A stretch of 64,000 nucleotides of DNA, from positions 496,001 to 560,000 of the forward strand of contig CP089455.1 of the NCBI GenBank assembly GCA_026636295.1, read 5' to 3'. Made by a program: the position numbers and the translations under genes. A model generated the notes under the pieces. The model was given only the letters and a program-made list of their open reading frames with translations. It was not told the origin of the DNA and did no database searches. Shown piece after piece: positions 41,742 to 51,579 of the stretch. Positions within the stretch are counted from its first letter, which is position 1, and each line of letters starts with the position of its first letter. Source of the DNA: Medakamo hakoo (Eukaryota; Chlorophyta; Trebouxiophyceae; Coccomyxaceae).

Positions 41742-41900
41742 TGTTTCGTGCGACGGTGTGGTGGCGCGCGGGAACAGAAAGTTCAGTTTTTTGCTTTGTG
41801 AGGCGGGCAGAGCAGAGCGGGCCCGCCTCCCTCGGCTCGCTCTCCCAGACGCGAAACGCTCGGCTCGCTTGCTTCCACCGAGGAGCGAAAAATTAAAGCG

Positions 41901-43359
41901 ATGCGGACTGCTGCGCCCCGCGTCGCCGCCATCACCGGGCGCGCCTGGACGTCGCGATCAGTCACAACCGTGAGTTGGGCGCGCGGAAAGGGGACCAGGA
42001 AGGCATGCACGGCCGCCGCCGCGTTGTTCTCGTCGCGGTCCCATGCCCTCGACCAGCCCACGACCGAACCTTCTCACTGCCTCCATCACACAACACTCGT
42101 ACCAGTCCACCTACCACCCGCCGTCCGCGTCCGGCACCCTGGCCTACGAACTCTACACAGCGTGCGCGCCAGGCGGGAGCGGGAGTGAGGCTGGGGACCT
42201 GCCCACCACAAACGTCCTCCTCGCCCACGGCCTGCTGGGCCAAGGCAAAAACTGGCGGTCGTTCGCCCGGGCTCTCGCCGCGGAAGCGGCGGCCGCCGCG
42301 GGGCCGGGCGTGCGCGTGTCCGTCGCGGCCGTCGACCTGCGCTGCCACGGCGCCAGCGCGTTTGCGGGCGGCGCGTCGGCCCCGCTCTTCCCGCCGCCGC
42401 ACAGCCTGCGCTCGGCCGCGGCCGACCTCGCGGCCACGGGCGCGGCGCTGCCCGGCGGCCCGCCGTCCGTCCTCATCGGCCACTCCCTCGGCGGCAAGGT
42501 CTGCTTGGAGGCGCTGCGGTCCCTGGCAGCAGCGGGCGGGCGCGGCGCGCCGGGCGCGCCGCGCGCGGGGTCGCTCGGCCACTCCCTGTCCTCGCCGCCC
42601 CTGGGCGGGTGGGAGCGCGGCGGCGGCGGCGGGCGTGGCGGGGGGGAGGCTGCCTGGCTGCCCCAGCAGGTGTGGGTGCTGGACTCGCCGCTGTCGGCGG
42701 CGCCGGCGGGGGCGCGGGCGCCTGGTCCGGCGGGCGCGCCGTCCTCTGCACCCGTCCCCGCTCCGCGGTGGCCCGGCGGCTCAACGGCCGCCGTCCTGGC
42801 CGCCGTCGCGTCGCTGCCCCTGCCCACGCCCTCGCGTGCGGCCGCGACGGCCGCCCTGTCCGCCTGCCCCGGCGTCGACGCCGACACGGCGGCCTGGCTG
42901 GCGGCCCAGCTGGTCCCCGTCGCGGCACGCGGCCGGCCCACGGCGGCAGCCAGGCAGCCCGCGGCGGCCTCCGGGCCGTCCCCCCAGCCCTCCGCCCCGC
43001 CAGGCCTCGTCTGGGGGTTTGACGCCGACGGCGCGGCGTCCCTCCTCTCGTCCTACGCTGCCACCGACTGTTGGGCGACGGCGTCGTCCCCCCCGCCCTG
43101 CGTGGCCGTGCACGTGGTCCGGGCGGAACATTCCGACCGGTGGAGCGCGTCCGAGGCCGCGCGCCTGGCCGCGGCCGCGGCGCGGAGCGGGGGGGAGAGC
43201 GGGAGGCCCGGCGCCCTGACCGCGCACGTGCTGCCGGCCGCGGGCCACTGGCTGCACGTCGACAATTTCAATGGGCTGTTGGCGATGGTGGCGCCGGGCG
43301 TGGCGGCCGCGGCGCGGGCGGTGAGGGACAGGGGGGGCGTGGCGGCTGGGGTGGCGTGA
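41901..43359 (+). CDS. Alpha/beta hydrolase, ABHD11-like
   Basis: Predicted exons 41901-41969 and 42106-43359 give 440 residues. LLAHGLLGQGKNWRSFARAL, AVDLRCHGAS, LIGHSLGGKVCLEAL (nucleophile Ser in GHSLGG), VWVLDSPLSA and the late AAGHWLHVDNFNGLLAMV (catalytic His) match the ABHD11/YbfF branch of alpha/beta hydrolases, which includes a mitochondrial member linked to lipoylated 2-oxoacid dehydrogenases. Exon 1, MRTAAPRVAAITGRAWTSRS, gives a mitochondrial-like presequence; an in-frame ATG at 42043 exists but would start in the intron. The length is inflated by low-complexity inserts compared with about 300 residues in animals. The substrate is not known. Confidence 0.82.
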
Positions 43360-43442
43360 AAAAAAAATGGGAACACACGCAAGCGGCCACCACCCGCGCT
43401 CTCCTTCTGTCTGCTGTTTCTTTGCATGGGGCTGCCCCCTCA

Positions 43443-45154
43443 TCACTCCGGCAGCGCCGTCCCGCGCTCCAGGTTGGCCCGGATCTCCGCCGCCACTTTC
43501 CCGTACGCCCGCTGCAGCTTGTCGTTGAACGCGGCGTTGGGCGCCGAAATGCCGCCCGCCGCGCCCGTCGTCCCCGGGCCCCGACCACGGCGGATGGACG
43601 AGTCGGTCCGCCCCGCCGCCGCGGCGTTCAAGCCGGCGACCAGGCGGTCGAGCGCCTCCTCCGACGGCGGGCCGCCGCCAGTGCTCGTCCCCGCGGCCGC
43701 GGGGTCCACGGTCAGGGCGACGCGGCGTTCGTACGCGGCGGCCAGGGCCTCCCCGCCCCAGCGCGGTTCCTTCTCGCCGCCCGCCCTCGCCTTCTTCTTG
43801 CGGCGCCCGCCCATCCCGTCGTCGTCGCGCGGCTCGACGGCCGGACGGGCGAGGAGGTAGCCCTTGTCCGGCCCCAGTCCCGCCTTGGCCAGCGCCGCAG
43901 CTTTCGCCGCCGCCTGTTCCGCCTCCCAGGCCTTCCAGGAGCCGCCGCCGGCCGGGCGAGGGCCCGCCCCTCCACCGCCATCCCCTCCGGCGCCTCCACG
44001 CGCCGCAGCTTCCCGTTTCTTCTCCGCGATCGCCGCGCCCGCGTTGGCTTTGCGGGCGGCCGCTAGCCGGGCGCGCAAACCCGCCAGCTTGGCTTCCCGG
44101 GCGGACGTGGGTTGTTGTGGTTCGGCAGGGGGCGACGGCCGCGCGCCCGTTGCAGCGGCGGTCGCGGCCGCACCTGCCTCCTCTCCTCCAGCCGCGGGCT
44201 CGGCCGCCGCCACGGCCGGCGCTTCCGCCGCCGCTTTAGCCCGCTCTGCCGCTTCCGCCTCCTCCAGGTCGTCCTGCGCAGTGCGGACGGGCAGTTTAGG
44301 GCGAGGGACGGGCGCGGCGGTTTCAGCACCTCCGCCCCCGCCTTGCAGCCGCGCCAGGCGTGCGCGAGACGCCGCGTCCGCGTCCACTTCCTCCGCCACC
44401 GCCGCGTCCCGCGCCGCCGTCGCGGCCGTGGCCAGCTCGCCACAGTCCGCGATGACGAGCTTGGCCCGGGGAGCGCCCGAAGACGACGACGCGGCCGCGT
44501 CAACTTTCCTTAAAACACCCAAACCAGAGACTACGCGGCCAAAGACGACGTGCTTGCCATCCAGCCAGGGCGCGGCGACGGTCGTCAGAAAGAATTGCGA
44601 GCCGTTGGTGTCGCGTCCCGCATTCGCCATGGATAAGACGCCCGGGCCCGTGTGCTTTAGAGTAAAAGCCTCGTCCGGGAAAGTGACGCCGTAAATGGAT
44701 TCGCCGCCCGTGCCGTTGCCCGCCGTGAAATCGCCGCCTTGCAGCATGAAACTGTTGTTTGGCAGGTGATGGGGGAGTGCGTGGGTGTGTGAATTGGGGT
44801 GGGGCGGGGTGTTCCGTGCGCCGCCGTGTCTCTCCAGGCCGGCCGGCAGGTTGGCCGCTGCACGCCGGGAAATGCACCTGTCCCTAAAAAAAAGGCGCCC
44901 GCCCGCCCCATCTCCACCCTCCATCCAAAAACTCACTCGCTCACGCAGCGGTGGAAGGCGCAGCCCTTGTACCACAGGCGGACACCGGACGCGGACGTGC
45001 CCGCTTCACCCGTGCACAGCGCCCGAAAGTTTTCGGCCGTGCGCGGCGCCGCGTCGGCTGCGAGCTCGATGATTAAACGGCCGGCGGGGGAGCCGTTGAG
45101 GGCCAGGTCCAGGAAGACGCGCGGGCGGGCGGGCTGCGTGGGTGGTGGCGCCAT
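43443..45154 (-). CDS. Cyclophilin fused to SYF2 splicing factor
   Basis: Predicted minus-strand exons 44937-45154 and 43443-44751 give 508 residues. Residues about 12 to 175 are a cyclophilin peptidyl-prolyl isomerase: [54 protein letters not shown] (the splice restores the FHRVIPNFMIQGGDFT pattern), [18 protein letters not shown] and [15 protein letters not shown]. From about residue 270 it matches SYF2, a component of the Prp19-associated spliceosome: [20 protein letters not shown] early, and [15 protein letters not shown]...[22 protein letters not shown] at the C-terminus. Arg, Phe, Gln and Trp of the isomerase site are present. Both parts belong to spliceosome biology. Its stop is 83 bases from the ABHD11-like stop. 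Confidence 0.88.
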
Positions 45155-45318
45155 GGTCGCCGTCGTGAGGCCGCAGACCTCCTCGCCTCCCGCGCGGAGG
45201 AGAGCAGTGCTGGCGCCGTCTGCGAAGGAGACAGTGAGAAGCGCGAGCGAGCGCGAGCGCGGGCGCGGCCGACCAAACCACTCTTCCCTTTTTCGCCTTG
45301 GCCCCACCAAAACCCAGC

Positions 45319-46956
45319 ATGCGCCGGGCCGGTCCCACCCTCCTGGCCGGCTGGCTGGGCCGGCGCGCCGCCAGCACGACGACGACAGGTGACTGGCACG
45401 GCGTGCGTGAATGCGTCGCCGGCTCGTCGGCGGCGCATTCGCGCTGCCGCACTCTCCTCTGCGCGCGCTCTCCTGTTCCGCCCTAACGCTCCACCCCTCT
45501 CCCTCCCCCTCATCCAGCGCCCGCGGCCGCCGCCACGCTCGACTTAAAAACGCCAGGCGCCCCTCTACTCGTCCAGCTATCCGCACCAGGACCCTGGGCA
45601 CCCGCGCCTGTGTTGGATGCGGCCGTCGCGGGCGCGTCGGCGCCCCAAACCATCGCCGTCGTGCGCGACCCCTTCCACCCGGCCGCGTCCCCGCCCCGGC
45701 CGCTGGCCTCCCTGCTGGCCAGCCCGGCGCCGGGCGCGGTGGCCCTGCCATCCCACGACGAAGGCTCGGCCACGCCCATCTGGGGCCTGGTCGCGGACCT
45801 GTACAAGAAAGACGGCGGCGGGGCGTTTGTGCTCGCCCGCGCCTCGGCGCCGCTCGGCCCCCTCCTCTCGTCGGCGGGTGTGCGCCTGACCCGGCCGCAC
45901 TCGCTGTCTTCACTGGCCGGCGCCCTGGCAGCCCGCAGCGCTGGCAGCGCGCCCACCGGCGGCCCCCGCCAGTCGACCAACGAGGTCCTCATGGTCTCGC
46001 CGTCCGCGTTCGGCTTCAACGCCCAGGCCGCCGCAGACAACTTCTTCATGCACGACGGCGGCGGCGGCGGCCGCTCCTCTGCCGACAGCAGTGGGGAGTC
46101 CGTGACGGCTGCCGCAGTCCGCGAACACGCCGGCCTGGTGCGCGCCCTCACCGAAGACGCGGGTGTGCGCGTGACGCTGCTCTCCCACGCCCCCGCCCAC
46201 GGCACGCCCGACGCGGTCTTCCCCAACAACTGGTTTTCCACGCACGCGCCCGGCGAAGCCGGCGGCGGCGTCACCGCGCCCACCCTGGTCTATTACCCGC
46301 TCAAGTGCCCGAACCGGGCGGCGGAGCGGCGCCCGGACGCGCGGGCGGTGCTGGAGGCCCGGCTGGATGGCGCGGCCGCGCCGGGCGGGCGCGGCCGGGT
46401 GGTCGACCTGACCGCCGCCGAACGCGCCGACCGCCCCGCCTACTTCGAGGGGACGGGCGTCCTGGTGCTGGACCGCGTCCACGGCACGGCGTACGTGTCC
46501 CTGTCGGAGCGCGCGGACGAGGGCCTGGCGCAGCAGTGGGCGGAGGCCGTGGGCTACCCGAACGTCGTCACCTTCCGGTCGTTCGACGGGCGGGGGTCGG
46601 CCATCTACCACACGAACGTGATGATGGCGGTCGGGTCGGGGGTCGCCGTCGTCTGCCTGGAAGCCGTGCGGGACGACGCCGAACGGAAGCGGCTGGCGGA
46701 GTCGCTGTCCAAGCACCACGCGGTCGTCGACATCAGCGCGGCCCAGGTCGACGCCATGTGCGGCAACGTGCTCGAGCTGGAAGACGGCGCGGGCGCGCCC
46801 GTCCTGGCCATGTCCAGCCGCGCGTACCACGCGTTTGGGGCGGAGGGGCGCAAAGCCCTGCTCAAACACGTCGCGTCGTTGGTCCACGCGCCGTTTGACA
46901 CCATCGAGACGGTCGGCGGCGGCAGCGTGCGGTGCGCGCTGGGGGAACTGTTCTGA
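45319..46956 (+). CDS. CtlX-type amidinohydrolase (arginine deiminase/DDAH superfamily)
   Basis: Predicted exons 45319-45388 and 45518-46956 give 502 residues. The main part has NEVLMVSPSAFGFNAQAAADN, GTPDAVFPNNWFSTH, TLVYYPLKCPNRAAERR, YFEGTGVLVLDRVHGTAYVS, AIYHTNVMMAVGSGVAVVCL and IETVGGGSVRCALGELF with the catalytic Cys near the end. This is the pattern of bacterial CtlX and related amidinotransferase-fold enzymes acting on arginine or citrulline compounds. The N-terminus MRRAGPTLLAGWLGRRAAST is a likely mitochondrial presequence, and residues 25 to 165 form an extra module of unknown function (it includes FHPAASPPRPLASLLAS). Start is 164 bases from the cyclophilin-SYF2 start, head-to-head. 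Confidence 0.85.
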
Positions 46957-47150
46957 AGGGGGGTGGGAGGGGGAATGCTTCGGCGCTCTGCCCGGGTGGG
47001 GGTGGGGGTGGGGGGCGTGCGTGCGTGTTTTTCCGTGTTTTTTCAAAGCAGTTCGCGGGGTGTTTCATTTTTTTCCATCCATCCCATGTTTCGAGTTTTT
47101 CCTTTGGTCTCTCTCTCACCCGTCGGCGGCGTGACGGCGTCGACGGCGTG

Positions 47151-47194
47151 ACGGCGGCGTGACGAGGCGCGTGAGCGCCTCTTCACGCCGCCGT
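47151..47194. terminator. Compound palindrome overlapping the 3' end of the LamG gene
   Basis: Outer arms ACGGCGGCGTGA and TCACGCCGCCGT enclose inner arms AGGCGC and GCGCCT with a GTGA loop. The right outer arm is the last four codons, including the stop, of the minus-strand surface-protein gene. Located in a tail-to-tail gap. A 3'-end role is inferred. Confidence 0.45.
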
Positions 47195-50100
47195 CACGCG
47201 CAGCTCCGTCGCCCCGCTCCCGCCCGGTCCAAACTTGTCGGCACCACCCCGCAGCTCCATGCCCGGCACACCCGGCGCGGACGGCGAGGTGTCCCCGCCG
47301 TCCAGCGCTTCGCGCGTCCACTTGCGGCGCCCGCCCTTGCGCACGACCAGGGCCACAATGACGCCGACCAAGATCGCCGTCAGGGCGGTGGCGGCCAGTC
47401 CTGCAACGACGGCGGCGCCCAAGGGCACGGGGCGCTTGGCCAGCGGCGTCTTGTGGCCGGCCTCGGACGCGGCGGCCGCCGACAGGGGTGGCGGCGCGTG
47501 CACCTGGGCGGCGCCCGCACCGCGCGCGCCCTCTTCCGCCGCCACGGGCGCGACGCCCGCCGCCGCCGCCGGCGCAGGCGCGCTCAGGTCCTGCGGCCCG
47601 TCACCGGGCGCTTTGGTCGCGTCCAGGGCGTCCAGGCGGCGGGCGGCGTCCGCGGCCAGGCGTGTGGCTTCGTCCGCCGCGCCGACGCCCGCGGACGACC
47701 CGGCCCGCGGCGGCGCCCGCCCCGTCACGGCCCGATACAGCGCTTCCACGCCCTCTGGGCTCAGCGCCTTGTCAAACAGGGAGAGCTGGGCGACCCGGCC
47801 GTCGAAGAAGCGGGCGGTCGCGGCGTCGGACCGGCCGCACAGGACGATGTCGGAGCCCAGGTTCAGGGGGGCGCCCCCGCCCACGGCGAAGAAGTCGCCC
47901 GCCGTCGGCCCCGGCCCGACGCCCGCCCGGCGCGCGCCGTCCACGTACACTTCATACCCCTTCCCTCCCGCCGGGTGCGTCGTGAGCGTGACCATGTGCC
48001 AGGCCCCGTCCCGGAAGTCGGTGCGCGGGGTGGACCGCGGCGCGTTGGACCCGACCGCGCCGTCCGAGTCCAGGAACGAGCGGGAGGACCGGCCACCGTA
48101 CACGTCGCTCACGTCCTTGACGATGGTGCGCACCGTGCCGGACGCGGGGTGGCCGGGGGACGGCAGGTACACGTGGACCTGGTCCGGGAAGAAGATGGAG
48201 GTGTCGTCCAGGGCGGGAGCTTCGGGGTTGCGCGCGGACAGGACGTACTGGAACTCGGCGTCCTTGGGCGCGTCGGGCGACTGCTTCACCCACAGGTTGA
48301 GCGCCCAGGCGCCGCCCGCGCCCCAGGGCACGTGCGAGATGACGATGCCCGCGTCGTTGGAGGTGGAGCACTCCAGGGCCGCGCCGAACGTCGGGTCGCC
48401 GACCCACGCGGTTTGGGCGCTGCCCGACAGGTTCCACGCGGAATACTCGGGCACGGGCCAGGAGGTGGAGGAATAGTTGGCCAGCGGAAAGTAGGCGATC
48501 GGTGGCGGGAGAGGGTCGGCGCCGGCGCCGCCGCCCGACGAGAGAGGCCAGGCGACGCCGCCCGTCGACGCGCACACGCCCGCGTCCGCCGGGGCGAGCT
48601 TGGCGTCGACGAGCTGGGTGCGGAGCGGGCCCAGCCGGGCCAGGTGCGCCGGGTGGAGCGGCGCACAAATGAAGCCGGCGCCGCAGTGGTCGTCGGCTTC
48701 CAGGGACAGGCGCGCGCCGGACCGGGAGCACAGCCGGGCGTGGCCGTCCGGGCCCGCCTCGAGCCGCGCGCCGCGCGCCCGTGCGTCCGCCCCCGCCGCG
48801 TCGCCCGGGATGGCAGCGCCCGCGTACTGGTCCAGCCAGGACCGCAGGGCGCCCAACTGGGCGGACAGCTCGGTCGAACAGCGGGCGTACCGGCCCGTGA
48901 CGTCGACGCAAAAGGACGGCGGACCGGACGCGGACGGTGCGGGCGCCGCCGCGCCTGCGCCGTCGCCTTTCTTGGCCGCGTCCGCGTCTGCCGCCGCCGT
49001 CGGCGCGTCCGTGCCGTCGGCCGTGACGCAGGAGTAGTGCAGCCCCCCGCCAAAGGCAAAGGGGAAGGCGCAAGGCGTGCCGTCGACGGTCAGCGTGCTG
49101 GGCGACGGCGCGGCGCCGGGCGCGGACGTCCCCTCCGCGACGGCGAAGGAGGCCGGCTGCGGTCCGGCGGCGTCAAAGGGGGCCAGCGCTTGCTTGGCAG
49201 GGGCGGACGACGGCGACGCCGCGGGCGACAGGGCGGCCAAGACGCCGTCCTGGACGCCGCCCTCGCCCGTCGCGCCGGCCTCCCCCAGCGGCACGCCCTT
49301 GCCCGTTGTCGCCGCGACGGGGACGGAGGCGACGACGGCTTTCACCTCGTCCGGCGACAGCGCCCGGTCCCACGCCGCCAGGTGGGAGACGGCGCCCGAA
49401 AAGTGGCGGTCGGCCGCGCCGTCGGACCGGCCGCACAGGAACACGGCGCCGCGGCCGACGCCCAGGGGCGACCCGCCGCCGACGATGAGCGTGGCGTTGG
49501 CGGGGACGGCGCCCCGGTCGGGCGGCATGGACGCGGCGGGGAGGCCGTCCACGTACAGGACGTAGCCGTCCTCCCGGTCCGGGCGGGAGGTGAGCGTGAC
49601 GGCGTGCCAGCCGCCGTCGAGGAGGTCGGGCGCGCCCTGGGGCACGGGGCGCTTGGCGTTGTCGTTGTAGCGGCCGTCCGAGTCCAGGAAGGCCTGGCCG
49701 TCCGGGTCGTCGGTGTCGTGGACGACGGCGCGGACCCGGCCGCGGGCGGGGCTGGAGGCGTGAGGCGGGTGAGGGGGAGGGGGCGGGCGTGAGCGGGGTT
49801 GGGGGGTTGGACAAAGTGAGAGTGACAGCGCGAAGAGGCGCAAGCACAGAAAACCCCCCGAAAACGCACTGCGCCGCGTCCGGGACGAGGATGTGGACGC
49901 CCGGCGAGTGGAAGGGGTCGGTCGGCGAGGGGGCTTGGGGCGTGGCCTGATGATGGGGTGGTGGTGGGTATGGAATGGTTGTGAGGGTGTGGGTGTGCGG
50001 GCGCGTGAGTGAGGCAGCCCCCCTCCCATCCTCCCCTCCCTCCCTCCCTCCCCTCTCAACCAAAACTCTCACCAGGGCCGAGTGCGAGAAGGGATAACCA

Positions 50101-51338
50101 AACGTGTCGCCGGTCGTGTCGGCCGGGTCCGGTTTGATCCACACGTTGACGGAGAAGGGGCCCTTGGTGCCTGAGAGAGGTGGGTGGATGATGGACGGGA
50201 TGCGCGCGCGCGTGATGAGAGAGAGTGGCAGGGTGGGGTGTGAATGGACCTGGATGGCTTTTTTTTCCGCCTGTCCGTCCTTCCCGGCACATCTTACCGT
50301 ACTCAATCGGGTCCAGGACGACCAGGTCCTTCGCCGTCCGGGAGCAGGTCAGGGCCGAGCCGAAGAGCGGGTCGGGGACCCACCTGTTGAGTGTCGGACG
50401 TTGTTTCCTCGGTGAGGGGGGGGGGTCGTGTGCGTTTTTTTCTCAGGGTTTGGGCCGACGAGGCGTGTGCGCCCCGCTCCCGCCCGTCGCCCGGCCCGCC
50501 GTGGCTTCCTCCACGCCCTCCCATTCCTCCACAATCCGCACGCAGGCCACGCCCACTCCTCTGCCGTCCCACCCGCACGTGGCGGAGCGGGCGAATCACG
50601 CTCCTCACGCCCGTGCTGACGCTGCACTTTTTCAAACCGGGCGCGGCCGAACAGCTCTCCGTCAACGCAAACACAAACGCACCGCACGGTCGACGTGTTG
50701 AATTTGCCGGTGACTTCCCCGCCCGGGTAGGAGGCGACTTCATCGCCAGCGCCCTCGGTGAGGGGCAAGAAGGCGACCGGGTCGCCCAGGCCGGTGGGCG
50801 GACTGAAAATGACGGGCGAGGCGGCCATCGATGCGGCCGGCGCGTCGGCCACCGCGGCTTCTTCTTCCGCCAGGGGTTCCGGCTCAGTCGCGGCCGCGGC
50901 CGGGTCGGCGGCGGGGGCCTCTTCTTCAGCCTCGCCCTCGTCCGAGGGAGGCGGCAGGTTGCCGGCGGCGGCGGGGGTGGCGTCGTCCGCGGCAGCGGCC
51001 TTGGTCACCGAAACCTCGTCCGACGCCGACTCGGCCGCGTCGGCCGCGGACGGCGGGAGGTCGCTGGTGTCGGCCGCGTCCTTGACGGCGGCCATGTCCG
51101 CGACCAGGTCGATGGGCGCATCGTCCCGGGTAGAGAGAGCGGCGGCGGCCGCGGCGGAGGAAGACGCGTCCGGCGCGGCAGCGGCTTTTTTCGGGGGCGC
51201 ATGCGAGGTGGTCGCCGCCGCTTTCTTCGCCGGCGCGGGCGCGGCCGCGGGGGCAAGAGCGGCCTTGGGCTCGGCGGCCGCCGACGCGGCTGCCAGGGCC
51301 AGCACGGCCAGTGCCAGGGCGAGCGGGCGGGCTCGCAT
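47183..51338 (-). CDS. Surface protein: signal peptide, LamG, FN2-like, LamG, transmembrane helix
   Basis: Predicted minus-strand exons are 50683-51338, 50298-50383, 50073-50170, 49870-49946 and 47183-49751, giving 1161 residues with phases agreeing throughout. MRARPLALALAVLALAAASA is a signal peptide, followed by an Ala/Glu-rich region to about residue 185. Two laminin-G/concanavalin-like domains (about 190-430 and 725-985) share the same phrases: DPLFGSALTC and DPTFGAALEC, FLDSDG in both, DGGWHAVTLTSRP and DGAWHMVTLTTHP, LYVDGLPAA and VYVDGARRA, LCGRSD in both. Between them DGTPCAFPFAFGGGLHYSC...FCVDVTGRYARC (about 525-590) resembles a fibronectin type II module. A single helix (VVAGLAATALTAILVGVIVA, about 1085-1110) and a short tail end the chain. 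Ligand unknown. Confidence 0.82.
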
Positions 51339-51461
51339 GGCGTTGGGGTGAGGGGTGAGGGGGGCGTGAGTGGAAGTTGCGAGTGAGGGAGAGAGCCATG
51401 CGGCGCGCAACAGCTGCGCGCGCCGCGGGCTGTTCCTTTCTTTTCTTTTTCGTAACCCCTG

Positions 51462-51579
51462 TTCTCCATCGTCCGTGCCCTCCTACAGAATGTCCGGCCA
51501 GGCCCCACCCGCCATGACGCTTCTCCATCGTCCGTGCCCTCCTACAGAATGTCCGGCCAGGCCCCACCCGCCGTGACGC
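51462..51579. repeat. 59-base tandem duplication at the prolidase 3' end
   Basis: Positions 51462-51520 and 51521-51579 are two adjacent copies of the same 59 bases with a single difference (A versus G eight bases from the end). The second copy contains the last codons and stop of the prolidase gene; the first lies just downstream. So the gene's terminus has been duplicated recently. Confidence 0.95.

Noticed and set aside
44939-44945. Earlier cyclophilin donor directly after FHRC
   Set aside because: That donor gives the wrong phase. The GTGAGT at 44936 restores the family pattern FHRCVSD-FMLQGGD and the correct frame.
51462-51520. Second gene copy or small mobile element beside prolidase
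   Set aside because: Only a 59-base tandem duplication of the gene end; there are no terminal repeats or element genes.
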